This document shows, in pieces, positions 7,329 through 16,107 of a DNA stretch of 31,792 nt (the first letter of the stretch is position 1; each line of letters opens with the position of its first letter). The notes beneath the pieces are model-generated. The model did no database searches. It was not told the DNA's origin and saw nothing but the letters and a program-made list of their open reading frames with translations. The position numbers and the translations under genes were made by a program. This DNA comes from CAYMLL01 sp964390645 (lineage in GTDB: Bacteria > Planctomycetota > UBA8108), in NCBI GenBank assembly GCA_964390645.1, contig CAYMLL010000050.1:1-31792 (forward strand), written 5' to 3'.

Positions 7329-8687
7329 ATGTCAGGGCAACGCACGAGACGGGACTTCCTGAAGGCGGGCGCTGCGTTTGCCGGCGCGGTCGGCGGCTCT
7401 CGGATTCTCGCCGCGCCGTCCATCCTGAAGGACGGCTCACCGAACGCCAGGCTCGGCGTGGCGGTGGTCGCTGTGGGAGGCATGGGCGGATACAGTGTCC
7501 AGGCATCCCTCGGGGAGCGAATCGTCGCCATGGTCGACGTGGATCAGGGGAAACTCCACGGCGGCATGAAGACCGTCGCGACGAGGAACCTCCCCCGTCC
7601 TCAGGCATTCCACGACTATCGTAAGATGCTCGATGACTGCCACAAGGAGATCGACGTCGTTCTCATCGCCACGCCCGATCACAACCACGCCCCCGCAGCC
7701 ATCCGCGCCATGCAGCTCGGGAAAGGGGTCTTCTGTCAGAAGCCCATGGCCCACAATATCTACGAGTGCCACGCGTTGGCGAAGGCGGCGCGGAAGTACA
7801 AGGTCCTCACACAGATGGGCAATCAGGGACATTGTGGCGAGAATATCCGCCGTGTATGCGAGCACATTTGGGCCGGCTCGATCGGTGATGTCACCGAGAC
7901 TCACTCCATACTGGGCCGGAACTTCGGCGGCACGGGCGGACGGCCCGCCAGCAAGCCGAAGCCCCAGGGGCTCCACTGGGATGAGTGGCTCGGGCCGGCA
8001 CCTCTGCGGGACTATCACGACGGGCTTCACACCTTCAGCTGGCGTTCGTGGCGTCACTTCGGCACGGGAACGATCGGCGATATGGCCTGCCACAACGTGG
8101 ACACGCTCTTCTGGGCGCTGAAGATCGCGGAGGCGAAGACCTATACCGTGGAGTGCCTGAACATGACGGGCGGCAGCGAGGAGAGGTACACGCGGGACAA
8201 CATTGTCAGGTACGAGATTCCACCTCGCGCCGGCATGCCTGCCGTCAGGGTTCACGTCTACGATCATGGAAAGATCAAGCCGGAGGTCATGAAGGAGGCC
8301 GAAAGGAAGCACAAGATCGAGTTCCGCGAGTGCACGCTCTTCTCCGGAAAGAAGGGGCTACTTCGAATTCAGGGACACAGCGGAGGATGGCAGTTTCTGC
8401 CGGAAGACAGGCGCAAGGAGGTACCGGATCCCGCGAAGACCATTCCCCGAGCTCACGGAGGGCCCATCGAGGATCTGTTCCACGCCATGAAGAACGACGG
8501 CACCCCGTGCTCCAACTTCCCCGATGCTGCCACACCCCTCACATCATTCGTGCTCACGGGGCATCTCGCGATGCACGCCGGGATCGGAAAGAAGCTCGAG
8601 TGGAACGTGGCGGAGATGAAGTGCACCAACATGCCCGAGATCAACCGCTTCGCGCGGCGTGAGTACCGGAAGGGCTGGGAGGTATAG
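7329..8687 (+). CDS. Tat-exported Gfo/Idh/MocA family oxidoreductase
   Basis: The 452-residue product starts with a twin-arginine signal (TRRDFLKAGAAFAGAVGG, then Ala-rich to ILAAPSIL). The mature part opens with a Rossmann strand (LGVAVVAVGGMGGYS) and binds NAD(P) by family homology. Further hallmarks are DVVLIATPDHNHAPAAIRAM, GKGVFCQKPMAHNIYE and the C-terminal family segment with TGTIGDMACHNVDTLFWAL. The catalytic-loop EKP motif reads QKP, a variant common in planctomycete members. In the phylum these proteins oxidise or isomerise sugars and inositols in the periplasm; the substrate is not predictable here. It is monocistronic, with a strong RBS and a hairpin on each side (7173-7200 and 8933-8959). 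Confidence 0.92.
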   Translation: MSGQRTRRDFLKAGAAFAGAVGGSRILAAPSILKDGSPNARLGVAVVAVGGMGGYSVQASLGERIVAMVDVDQGKLHGGMKTVATRNLPRPQAFHDYRKMLDDCHKEIDVVLIATPDHNHAPAAIRAMQLGKGVFCQKPMAHNIYECHALAKAARKYKVLTQMGNQGHCGENIRRVCEHIWAGSIGDVTETHSILGRNFGGTGGRPASKPKPQGLHWDEWLGPAPLRDYHDGLHTFSWRSWRHFGTGTIGDMACHNVDTLFWALKIAEAKTYTVECLNMTGGSEERYTRDNIVRYEIPPRAGMPAVRVHVYDHGKIKPEVMKEAERKHKIEFRECTLFSGKKGLLRIQGHSGGWQFLPEDRRKEVPDPAKTIPRAHGGPIEDLFHAMKNDGTPCSNFPDAATPLTSFVLTGHLAMHAGIGKKLEWNVAEMKCTNMPEINRFARREYRKGWEV

Positions 8688-8707
8688 CCCGGCTGCTCCT
8701 CGAGACA

Positions 8708-8820
8708 TTCAGGACTTCCGTGCACGGAATCTCGCCAGGCGGTTTCTCACGACAGCCTGCAGTCTTGCGAGCGAGAACTCGCACGATCTTGTCCAGGATG
8801 TCGTGACGAACAGCACGGCT
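8708..8820 (+). repeat. Dispersed two-block repeat, copy A
   Basis: Block 1 (8708-8727, ttcaggac then ttccgtgcacgg) and block 2 (8796-8820, starting ggatgtcgtgacg) recur in the same order and orientation at 23118-23176. Block 2 agrees at 22 of 25 positions. The gap between blocks is 68 bases here but about 9 there. It is intergenic, downstream of the oxidoreductase. Function unknown. Confidence 0.45.
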
Positions 8821-8932
8821 CCTCGTCGAAGACCCGTCGCCCGTTCTTCCCTGATACACATCTGCTTGCCGGCCCTCGAGGGTTAATTCAAGGGCTAGCG
8901 TCGAATCCTGTCGTTTCATCTCCGGCTTCAGT

Positions 8933-8959
8933 AGACGACGCTTCTTCGAAGCGTCGTCT
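8933..8959. terminator. Bidirectional hairpin terminator
   Basis: agacgacgcttc and gaagcgtcgtct form a perfect 12-bp stem around a ttc loop. It lies between two convergent genes (plus-strand stop at 8687, minus-strand stop at 8984), the expected position for a shared terminator. There is no strong T-run on either side. Confidence 0.6.
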
Positions 8960-8983
8960 CTCCGGTCGCTGCGAGTCCCGCGA

Positions 8984-11900
8984 TCACTCGCCCCGCATCT
9001 CCAGCGTCACCGCCATCATGATCGGCGCCGTCCCGTCACGTCCCTTGACGAAATCGAGGCGCTCGACGGGTACGTCCCGCTTCACCGGGACCGAGAGGCA
9101 TCGTACCTGTCGACCTCCGAGGTCGAAGGCGAACTTCGAGCCCGGCACGTCGACGCGGCGGCTGTAGTCCGCGAAGTGGACGCCGTTCTGAAGCACGTGG
9201 TCCTCGTAGACGCCGTCCTTGTAGCGCACCCGGACTGTCACCGACACGGAGCCCTTCTGCCCGTGAGGATGACCTTGACCGCTGACGCCGCCGAGGATAT
9301 GGATCGCCTGGATCGGCGAGTTGCACTCGAGCTCGACCCACCTCGGCATCTTCGGCGGCAAGCGCCCCTGAGGTCCGTGTAGCAGGATGACGTTCTTCAC
9401 CTTGCCGCCCCGTGGGTCGACGAGCTGAAAGGGCACGCCCTCGACCGTCTTCGGCTTCCAGTCGTCGAAAACCAACCGGCCATCGCGGGACTCCGGCGTG
9501 CCGAACATCCCCTGCGTGCTGACGGCCGTCGCGATACTCGCGATCGACATCGGCAGGTACTTGCCTCGCTGCGACAGGAACGCGAGCAGATCGCGCAGCT
9601 CCTCTCGCTTCAGCTGCTTCTCGAAGCCCTCCGGCATCAGCGAGCGAGTGGTGGCGTCGAGCTTGACGATGTCCTCGCGCAGCACGGTTCGTTTCTTGGC
9701 CTCGGCGTCGATGAGCTCGATGGCCGTCTTCGACTCCGACGCAAGCAGTCCGTTGAGAGCGAGCCCCTTCGAGGTCACGACCGTGTAGACGCGGAAGTTG
9801 CCCTCGACGCTACGGTTCGGATCGAGGATGCTCGTCAACATCTCCACCGGCGAGTGTGTTGCCATGCCGGTCAGCTCGGGGCCGATTCTCTGGCCGAGCT
9901 CCCCGTGGATGTGGCAGTTGGCACAAGCCTTCTTGAAAACCTCGACACCAGCGGTCACGTTGCCTTTCTCCTCGGCGATCGGGAGAAGCTCCTCGATGAC
10001 CTCTTGTCGGTCCGGATTCGGTAGCGAGCCGTCCTGTCGCAGAAGCTCGCGGGTCCTCCAGCGGATGTTTCCGTCTTGATGACTTGTGAGACGCGTGCGC
10101 TGCTCGAGGGAGAGCTCGTGCAGGCGGAACTTCTTCTGCTTCGCTCGCTCCAGAAGCATCCTCGCCCAGCTCTCTCGCGACAGGAGCACGGAGATCGCGG
10201 CGTTCCTGACCGCGGGCGTCAGGCCGACAAGCCGATCCGCGATGACCTTGCCGGTCCCGTCCGACGTGCTCAGCTCGAGCGCCCGAACAACACCGCTCGC
10301 GATCTCGCTGGAGAGCTGCGGCGTGATGAGGTCGAGCAGCGAGCCGGCCACCTCGACGTCCTTCGAGCGATAGGCGACGAGCTCTCTCGCGGCGTCGACT
10401 CGATCCCCGGCGCCGGCGGTCGCATCGGCAACCTTCGTCGCCAGCGACTCGACCGCATCCTTTGCGAACTTCTCGAGCTTCTCGCTTCCCCACGAGCCCG
10501 CGAGCTGAACCAGCGGCGCGCGCGACTCGGCGGGCAGGCGCTCGGCGAGGCGCAGGAGCTTCTCCTCGAGCGGCGCGTCGATCTTCGGGGGCGCGTTCGC
10601 CGGCCAGCCCCTGGCGATGCCATCGACCACGGCGTCGGCGATGCTCCCGTCGGCGTTGGCGAGACCCTCGACGATCGCCGGGAAAGACGCGACCGAAGAC
10701 TCCGCTGATCCACGCGCGAAGTGCTCCGCGACGATGGAGATGGCGGACAGGGCGCTCTCGCTCGCGCTCTTCATCGAGGCGATGCCGCGCAGGAACTGCT
10801 CGCTGTTCTTCGCCGCGGCGCAGGTCAGCGCATCCGAGATCCAGCGGTCACGGGCGTGCGCCGGGTTGCGGAAGGCCTCGGTTATGGCCGGGAGCGCATC
10901 GGGTGACGCCGGCAGATCCGCGATCGCGATGAGTGTCATCAATCGCACCTGGGCGTCGGGATCGCGAACGAGCTTCGCGCCGACGAGCGCTTTCACGGAC
11001 TCGACGTTCCTCGGAAGAACCTGCACCGCATTGCGTCGCACACCAGCTGATTTGTGCCGCAGAGCTGCGTAGGCGACCGACGTCGCCTCGGGTGTCGAGC
11101 CGTCGAGCGCACCGAGGCCGTGAATCGTCCAGAGTGCGTGAATCGCGCCGACGTCGAGACCGATCGCGTCGATCTGGCTCCGCTTGACGAGCGCGTAGAG
11201 CGGGGCGAGCACGTCGCGCTTGCCGCGCTCTACGAGCAGACGCTGCGCGTGCCGACGCCAGAACAGGTTGTCGTGGCCGAGCGTTTCGACGAGCTTCTGC
11301 GGCGAGGCGCCCGCGAGCGAGAAGCGATCCGGCAGCCCCTTCTTATCGCCCCAGATTACGCGGTAGATGCGACCGCGCCTCTTGTCGCGCAAGTCCGTCT
11401 CGTAAGCAGCGCCCTTACCGGTCTTGAAGCCCCGAGGCGTCGGGTTGTGTTGGACGATGTAGTTGTACCAGTCGCTGACCCAGACGTTTCCGTCAGGGCC
11501 GACTTCCGCGATGATGGGCGCGGTCCACGCGTCGTCGCTGGCGAAGAGGTTGAAGGGATTCGTCGATCGGAAATCGCTGCCGTCGGCCTCGAGGACGAAG
11601 GTGCCGACGAGGTGACCCGTCGGGCCGCAGACGAAGGCCGCGCGGTTCCAGTACTCCTGCGGGTAGTTCCGCGCCGTGTAGATCGCGTGTCCCGAGCCCG
11701 CGGTGTAGCCGCCGTGCTGGTCGACCTGGCGGACCCGTTCAGTGACCGGCTTGAAGAGGTGCGTGTCGGCGATGGTGCCGAGCCGCAGGGATGCCCGCCA
11801 GCCGCGGACGGCTTCGTAGTAGCGGTTCGGGATCGGCATGTAGACGCTCGGATTGCGGTTCGCCGTCGATCCGAAGACGATACCCTCCTCGGTCATGCCG

Positions 11901-13369
11901 ACGCCCCAGCAGTTGTTGTCGGTCGAGCGGATGAACTCGAGCTTCGAGCCGTCCGCATGAAAGCGGAAGAAGCCCTGTCGGAAACCGTGCTTCTCGCCGC
12001 CGACCGTCAGGCGCGAAAAGTTGTACCCCTGCATCGCCCAGATCTGGTTGTCCAGACCGTACTGCAGGTTGCTGGGTCCACCATGGGTGTCGCGCTGGTT
12101 CCAGCCCTCGAAGAGGACCTTGCGTTCGTCCGCGACGTCGTCGCCGTTCGTGTCCTCGAGAAACACCGTTCGGGTGCCGTCGAAGACGATCACGCCGCCA
12201 CGGGAGAAAAAGATGCTCGTCGCGATGCTGAGCTTGTCCGCGAAGACCGTGAACTTGTCGGCGCGACCGTCGCCATCCGTGTCTTCACAGATGCGAATCG
12301 TGTCGCGTCCCTTTCCCGGCGGCTGCAGCTCGTTGGGGTAGTCGTGAGTCTCCGATACCCAGAGTCGTCCGCGCTCGTCCCAGCTCATCGCGATGGGCTT
12401 GCCGTGAAGCTCGGGCTCCGACGCGAAGAGCTCAACGTGAAATCCCAGTGGAACTCGAATGTGCTTGATCGACTCCGCCGCCGCGATCGGCGACTGCATC
12501 TTGCTGAGAAGCTCCCCTTGCACGCCCCAGCGACGAGCGCGCGGATAGTTCGGGATCTTCTTGCCGACGTCGGCGAACTCGAAGGGGGCGACGTCCTCGC
12601 GGGGGGGAGTGATCTCCGGAAGCGGGAAGGCCTTTCGCGACGGTGCACGACCGAAGGCCGGAACAACGCTCGGGTCGCCGCCGATCGCCCATCGGATGCC
12701 GCGCTCGATGAGATTCTGGAAGCCGGGTTGGCCCCACGTGCGTTTGTCGTGTCCCCACGCCGTGTAGAAGACGCGCCCCTTGCCTTGCGTGCGCACCCAG
12801 GTCCAGGGCTCCGGCCGCCCCTTCTCGTCGCGGTGCGACAGGACGATGCGGTCCTTCTCGTTGTGTTTTGCGTGGACGTAGGTCTCGTCCCAGCTCTCGA
12901 AGCCGTGGAATCCTTGCATGATCGGATGATCGGAGCGGACGATCGTCGTGCGAAAGGTCCCACCGCCGTGGCGGCGAAACTGCGCACCGACGAGGGCGAT
13001 GTACTTCGGCGAGTTCAGGAAGCAGTAGGAGGCGCAGTGGATCGGGATGAGTCCCTTGCCGCCTTCGACGAACTCGAGCAGCGCCTTTTCCTGCTCGGGC
13101 GTGATCTTGCCGATGTTCGCGTAGATCGCCAGACCCGCGTACGGCGCCAGGCCGTCTTTGCTGAGCGTCGACATCTTCTCGGTGTACGTCAGCTCGATGC
13201 CGCGCCTGGCAAGCACCGGTTGCAGCTGCGCGAAGCGTTGCGCCGGGCGGTGATGGCCTCGATCACCGAGGAAGAGAATCTTGAGCGGCTTCGCGCCATC
13301 TTGTGCGACGGAGCTGTAATCCGGGAACAACGAGGCAACAAGCAGCACGCTCGGGGCAAGTCGTCGCAT
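8984..13369 (-). CDS. ThuA/PVC propeller/HEAT/cytochrome c fusion
   Basis: The 1461-residue exported protein begins with a signal peptide (RRLAPSVLLVASLFP; start ATG 13369 with AGGA six bases upstream). Residues about 30-255 form a ThuA-like domain (KILFLGDRGHHR, GLIPIHCASYCF, HNEKDRIVLSHRDEKGRPEP). Residues about 300-690 match the PVC membrane-bound dehydrogenase-like propeller (RVPLGFHVELFASEPEL, GKPIAMSWDERGRLWVSETH, DTDGDGRADKFTVFADKL, DTHGGPSNLQYG). Residues about 690-1090 look like HEAT repeats. About residue 1148 lies a CxxCH haem site (CANCH) followed by GPELTGMATHSP and ILDPNRSVEGNF, typical of the planctomycete haem-binding module. The last 190 residues are an NPCBM-like beta domain. 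Probably a periplasmic electron-transfer or sugar-oxidising protein; substrate unknown. It is unusual in carrying all modules in one chain. Confidence 0.88.
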   Translation of the reverse strand: MRRLAPSVLLVASLFPDYSSVAQDGAKPLKILFLGDRGHHRPAQRFAQLQPVLARRGIELTYTEKMSTLSKDGLAPYAGLAIYANIGKITPEQEKALLEFVEGGKGLIPIHCASYCFLNSPKYIALVGAQFRRHGGGTFRTTIVRSDHPIMQGFHGFESWDETYVHAKHNEKDRIVLSHRDEKGRPEPWTWVRTQGKGRVFYTAWGHDKRTWGQPGFQNLIERGIRWAIGGDPSVVPAFGRAPSRKAFPLPEITPPREDVAPFEFADVGKKIPNYPRARRWGVQGELLSKMQSPIAAAESIKHIRVPLGFHVELFASEPELHGKPIAMSWDERGRLWVSETHDYPNELQPPGKGRDTIRICEDTDGDGRADKFTVFADKLSIATSIFFSRGGVIVFDGTRTVFLEDTNGDDVADERKVLFEGWNQRDTHGGPSNLQYGLDNQIWAMQGYNFSRLTVGGEKHGFRQGFFRFHADGSKLEFIRSTDNNCWGVGMTEEGIVFGSTANRNPSVYMPIPNRYYEAVRGWRASLRLGTIADTHLFKPVTERVRQVDQHGGYTAGSGHAIYTARNYPQEYWNRAAFVCGPTGHLVGTFVLEADGSDFRSTNPFNLFASDDAWTAPIIAEVGPDGNVWVSDWYNYIVQHNPTPRGFKTGKGAAYETDLRDKRRGRIYRVIWGDKKGLPDRFSLAGASPQKLVETLGHDNLFWRRHAQRLLVERGKRDVLAPLYALVKRSQIDAIGLDVGAIHALWTIHGLGALDGSTPEATSVAYAALRHKSAGVRRNAVQVLPRNVESVKALVGAKLVRDPDAQVRLMTLIAIADLPASPDALPAITEAFRNPAHARDRWISDALTCAAAKNSEQFLRGIASMKSASESALSAISIVAEHFARGSAESSVASFPAIVEGLANADGSIADAVVDGIARGWPANAPPKIDAPLEEKLLRLAERLPAESRAPLVQLAGSWGSEKLEKFAKDAVESLATKVADATAGAGDRVDAARELVAYRSKDVEVAGSLLDLITPQLSSEIASGVVRALELSTSDGTGKVIADRLVGLTPAVRNAAISVLLSRESWARMLLERAKQKKFRLHELSLEQRTRLTSHQDGNIRWRTRELLRQDGSLPNPDRQEVIEELLPIAEEKGNVTAGVEVFKKACANCHIHGELGQRIGPELTGMATHSPVEMLTSILDPNRSVEGNFRVYTVVTSKGLALNGLLASESKTAIELIDAEAKKRTVLREDIVKLDATTRSLMPEGFEKQLKREELRDLLAFLSQRGKYLPMSIASIATAVSTQGMFGTPESRDGRLVFDDWKPKTVEGVPFQLVDPRGGKVKNVILLHGPQGRLPPKMPRWVELECNSPIQAIHILGGVSGQGHPHGQKGSVSVTVRVRYKDGVYEDHVLQNGVHFADYSRRVDVPGSKFAFDLGGRQVRCLSVPVKRDVPVERLDFVKGRDGTAPIMMAVTLEMRGE

Positions 13370-13683
13370 GAGAAATCCTGTCGCAGAAGGGCCATGAGAT
13401 CCGGGATGGGATCGGTTTCTCGAGGTCGCTCGTCCGCTACGTGATATTCGGATCGCGAAGACGCGTCAACGAACATCCTCGTGAAACGCGCCGTTCTCGA
13501 TCGCGCTGTACGTGGAGACAACCGGGCTCTCGTGCTCGCATCCGAAGCGCTCGCTCATCGGGCCGTTACGATCCGGGACAGGCGGGATTTGACTCAGGTG
13601 CGTGACTTCACCTACCATCGCGAGTGGCAAGAAAACCCGTTCTTCGTTGGATGCCCCACGTGGAGTCACCGAGACCCTCGAGT

Positions 13684-13901
13684 CGAGACGATCGGATCTT
13701 CCGCCGGTGTTTCCTCGGAGAGTGCGGAGTCGGCATCGGCTCCATGGCGCTCGCCGGGCTCCTGGCGGAGGATCGAGCCTTCGCGACGCCGATCTTCGGG
13801 GCCAGGGTCAACGGGGCTCCCGGGGGGACTCGAGCGAGGACCGTCCGGTCCATCCCGGCGCGGCGAGGCCGTCGCACTTCGCGCCGCGTGGACAACCGTC
13901 G
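13684..13901 (+). pseudogene. DUF1501 N-terminal remnant
   Basis: One frame reads RIFRRCFLGECGVGIGSMAL followed by AGLLAEDRAFA, the Tat-like start of DUF1501 proteins (usually 'xRRxFLxxCxxGxGxxALAxLL'). A second frame, at about 13854-13901, reads HPGAARPSHFAPRG, the next family motif ('NPLAPKxPHFxPRAK'). A frameshift therefore separates them, and the twin arginine is only partly kept. After this no DUF1501 sequence can be recognised and the tandem repeat at 14021 follows. It is a dead fragment and is separate from the C-terminal fragment at 7025. Confidence 0.55.
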
Positions 13902-14020
13902 CTCGTCTCCTCTTCAACCTCGGCGAGACGATCACGAGGGCGTCGAGGTCGTCGCTCGGTGCATTCACCATCCACCATGCTATCTGACGGTTTCATGAAC
14001 ACGGATCGAGTCCATTCCCC

Positions 14021-14047
14021 GTAGTCCCCGTAGTCCCCGTAGTCCCC
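14021..14047 (+). repeat. Three copies of a 9-base unit
   Basis: gtagtcccc is repeated three times exactly, preceded by a half-matching ccattcccc and followed by gtttcac. It ends 22 bases before the start codon at 14070, inside the probable leader of that gene. Slippage at such a repeat could change promoter or leader spacing, but no such role is shown. Confidence 0.8.
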
Positions 14048-14069
14048 GTTTCACGGTAATGAGGAAATC

Positions 14070-15263
14070 ATGCAGTCGATTCAGCAGCTCCCCGGCAACG
14101 ACCGGGTCACGAAGGCGTTCGTGACCAGCGCTTTGCTGATGGTCAGCGCGAGTCTGGCGGCGCAGGCCATCGTGTTTTCCACCGGTTTCGAGGATGACGA
14201 AGGGTACACCGGGGCCGCGACCGCAGGGCCCGCGAGCCTTCTGGTTCCGCAAGAGGACTGGGAGACGCAGTTCGGTGACGACAACTTCCACGTGTACACG
14301 TACGCCGACAACCTGGTCCCCTGGGCGCCCCTCGGTGCCAGTCCTGCACCGCACACGGCGCCGGTGAATCCGAACGGCGGCAGCCAGTTCGTCGGGCTGG
14401 GTAACGGCGGCCGCGACATGCACGCCGCCGACTTCACGGGAGTCGTGGAGATGAGCGTGGACTACTTCGCCGGGCCCGAGTTCGACAACAGCGGCGGAAA
14501 CTACAACGGCGCCCTGACGGCCCGACCGGACAACGTCGCCGGCTTCTACTCCGCCAGGGGCTCGACCGCGACGTTGGGCGTCGACCCGAGCACCGATCCC
14601 TGGGCTCCGTGGTTCCGGGTCTGGGACGAGAACGACGTCGAGATCGTCACGAGCGACTTGATCGCCTATCGGTTCGACGGCGAGGAGGGCTTCGACAACC
14701 TGTCGAGGGATCAGTGGTACCGGATCGGCCTCGTGATCGACACGAGTAGCGGCATCGTCATCCAGCTGAAGTCGCAGGAGCTGATCCCGGGTGGCGAGAT
14801 CTGGACCCTGGATGATCCCGAGGGTCCCCTCGGAGAGACGCTCTATATCGACGGTGGCGCGGCGAACACGAGTCCACTGGAGCGCGTCGGCATCTACAAC
14901 GTCGGCAACGGCACCGTCTCGTGCTTCGACAACGTGTACGTCGGTCCCCCCTACGAGTGGCAGCCGGTTTCCGACGAGACGACCGGGAGCTTTCGTCGTG
15001 GTGACGCGGACGACAACGGAATCGTCGAGCTGACCGACGGAATCAGCGTGCTGAACTTCCTCTTTCTCGGCGGCCCGATCCCGAATTGCCTGGACTCCGC
15101 CGACGCGGACGACAACGGCCGAGTCGAGCTCTCCGACGCCGTCGGGGTCTTCGGCTACCTGTTCCTCGGCATCGATCCGCCGGCGGCGCCCGGCCCGACC
15201 GAGTGCGGAGTCGACACGACGGACGATGAGCTCGACTGTTCGGAACACGGAAGCTGTCCCTGA
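14070..15263 (+). CDS. Secreted beta-sandwich protein with dockerin tail
   Basis: The 397-residue product has a signal peptide (VTKAFVTSALLMVSASLAAQ) after a longish polar N-region; GAGGAA precedes the ATG at short spacing. Residues 34-300 form one domain starting FSTGFEDDEGY and containing SQFVGLGNGGRD, DQWYRIGLVID and CFDNVYVGPPYEW, a pattern of LamG-like jelly-roll domains found in planctomycete surface proteins. The last about 85 residues are a dockerin-like doublet (FRRGDADDNGIVELTD; SADADDNGRVELSD) and the Cys tail CGVDTTDDELDC then GSCP at the very end. No catalytic signature is visible. Likely extracellular, perhaps glycan-binding. The 9-base tandem repeat lies just upstream. The neighbours on both sides are pseudogenes. 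Confidence 0.85.
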   Translation: MQSIQQLPGNDRVTKAFVTSALLMVSASLAAQAIVFSTGFEDDEGYTGAATAGPASLLVPQEDWETQFGDDNFHVYTYADNLVPWAPLGASPAPHTAPVNPNGGSQFVGLGNGGRDMHAADFTGVVEMSVDYFAGPEFDNSGGNYNGALTARPDNVAGFYSARGSTATLGVDPSTDPWAPWFRVWDENDVEIVTSDLIAYRFDGEEGFDNLSRDQWYRIGLVIDTSSGIVIQLKSQELIPGGEIWTLDDPEGPLGETLYIDGGAANTSPLERVGIYNVGNGTVSCFDNVYVGPPYEWQPVSDETTGSFRRGDADDNGIVELTDGISVLNFLFLGGPIPNCLDSADADDNGRVELSDAVGVFGYLFLGIDPPAAPGPTECGVDTTDDELDCSEHGSCP

Positions 15264-15403
15264 GCTCGGGTTTCGCCGGGCTATCCGGCAGAAGATTCGG
15301 GGCTTCTCGAACGGAGTTCCGTCAATCTGCGGGCGATCGGAGCCGACCGCGGACGGCACGCGGCCATCTCGAGAAACGGCCGACGAACACGGAGATGTTT
15401 CTG

Positions 15404-15964
15404 CTACCAGGGCTGTTTCTCCATCTTCACCGCCGCCGGCGGAAGGCTCTCCGGAGCGAAGGCGATGTGGACGTTGAGGGGTCGTACGGCCGACGAAGCC
15501 CATCCGGCCTTGCGGTGGTAGTACTTCAGGAGCCCGCCGAGCCGCTCTTGACAGCGAGCCGGGCCGGCCTGGTCTCGATCCTCTGACTCTGGAAACAGGA
15601 TGACGTTTTCCCCTCCCCGATGGGGTCGTTCCTCTCGGTAGTGGCGCTGGTGCTTCGAGAGGGCCCAGGGGAGAGAGTCCTCGCCGAGGAAGATCATCTT
15701 CGACAGATACTCCTCCTTCACCGATCTCACCCGACGCTCGGCGAAGGCATTCAGGTCGGGGTTACGAGCCGGCAGCTTGACCGACTTCACCCTCACCGAC
15801 TCGACGGTATTGACGAACGCCGGGCAAGACTTTCCGTCCCGGTCATGGAGAAGGTAGGGAGAGGACGCAAGAAGACCGTCGTCCGCCATGGTGACGTTGC
15901 GAGCGATCCGGGTCATCCACGCTTCGTTCGGATGTGGCGTCAACCCGGCGATGTGGACCCTTCT
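15404..15964 (-). pseudogene. IS3/rve-type transposase C-terminal remnant
   Basis: The minus-strand frame reads RRVHIAGLTPHPNEAWM, then RNVTMAD, LLHDRDGK, KLPARNPDLNAFAERRVRS, VKEEYLSKM and later HYREERPHRG, ending in ERLGGLLKYYHR. This is the second half of the integrase-core (rve) transposases common in Planctomycetota; the Asp of HDRD and the Glu of AERRV correspond to the second and third DDE residues. The helix-turn-helix region and first catalytic Asp are missing: a TGA lies ten codons upstream of the TPHP segment and sequence before it is unrelated. No terminal inverted repeats were found. Inactive relic between two dockerin-tailed genes. Confidence 0.8.
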
Positions 15965-16107
15965 CGCTGCCGGTCAGGCGTCGGACTTCGTCGAGGTCGT
16001 CCCGGTCGGTGCGTGATACGGCGACGAGTTGCGGAGACGAGTTGCGGCGACGGAGAACGCGGAGCGCAGGACGAGGCCGCGTCGCCCTGCGCTCCGGATT
16101 CATCTCG

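Noticed and set aside
8886..8915. A third copy of the 71-base repeat core (aattcaagggctagcgtcgaatcc)
   Set aside because: Only a short gapped resemblance to the core; could be chance.
11054..13444. Plus-strand open frame of 796 codons opposite the ThuA/cytochrome fusion gene
   Set aside because: It is the antisense of a clear multi-domain gene; the sequence is Arg/Val/Asp-rich with no family motif, as usual for antisense frames in GC-rich DNA.
14021..14047. Possible CRISPR-like array
   Set aside because: Units are nine bases long and directly adjacent with no spacers.
13980..15503. Minus-strand open frame of 507 codons over the dockerin-tailed gene at 14070
   Set aside because: The plus strand has a signal peptide, jelly-roll motifs and the dockerin tail; the minus frame shows none and includes the translated 9-base repeat (GLRGLRGLRG).
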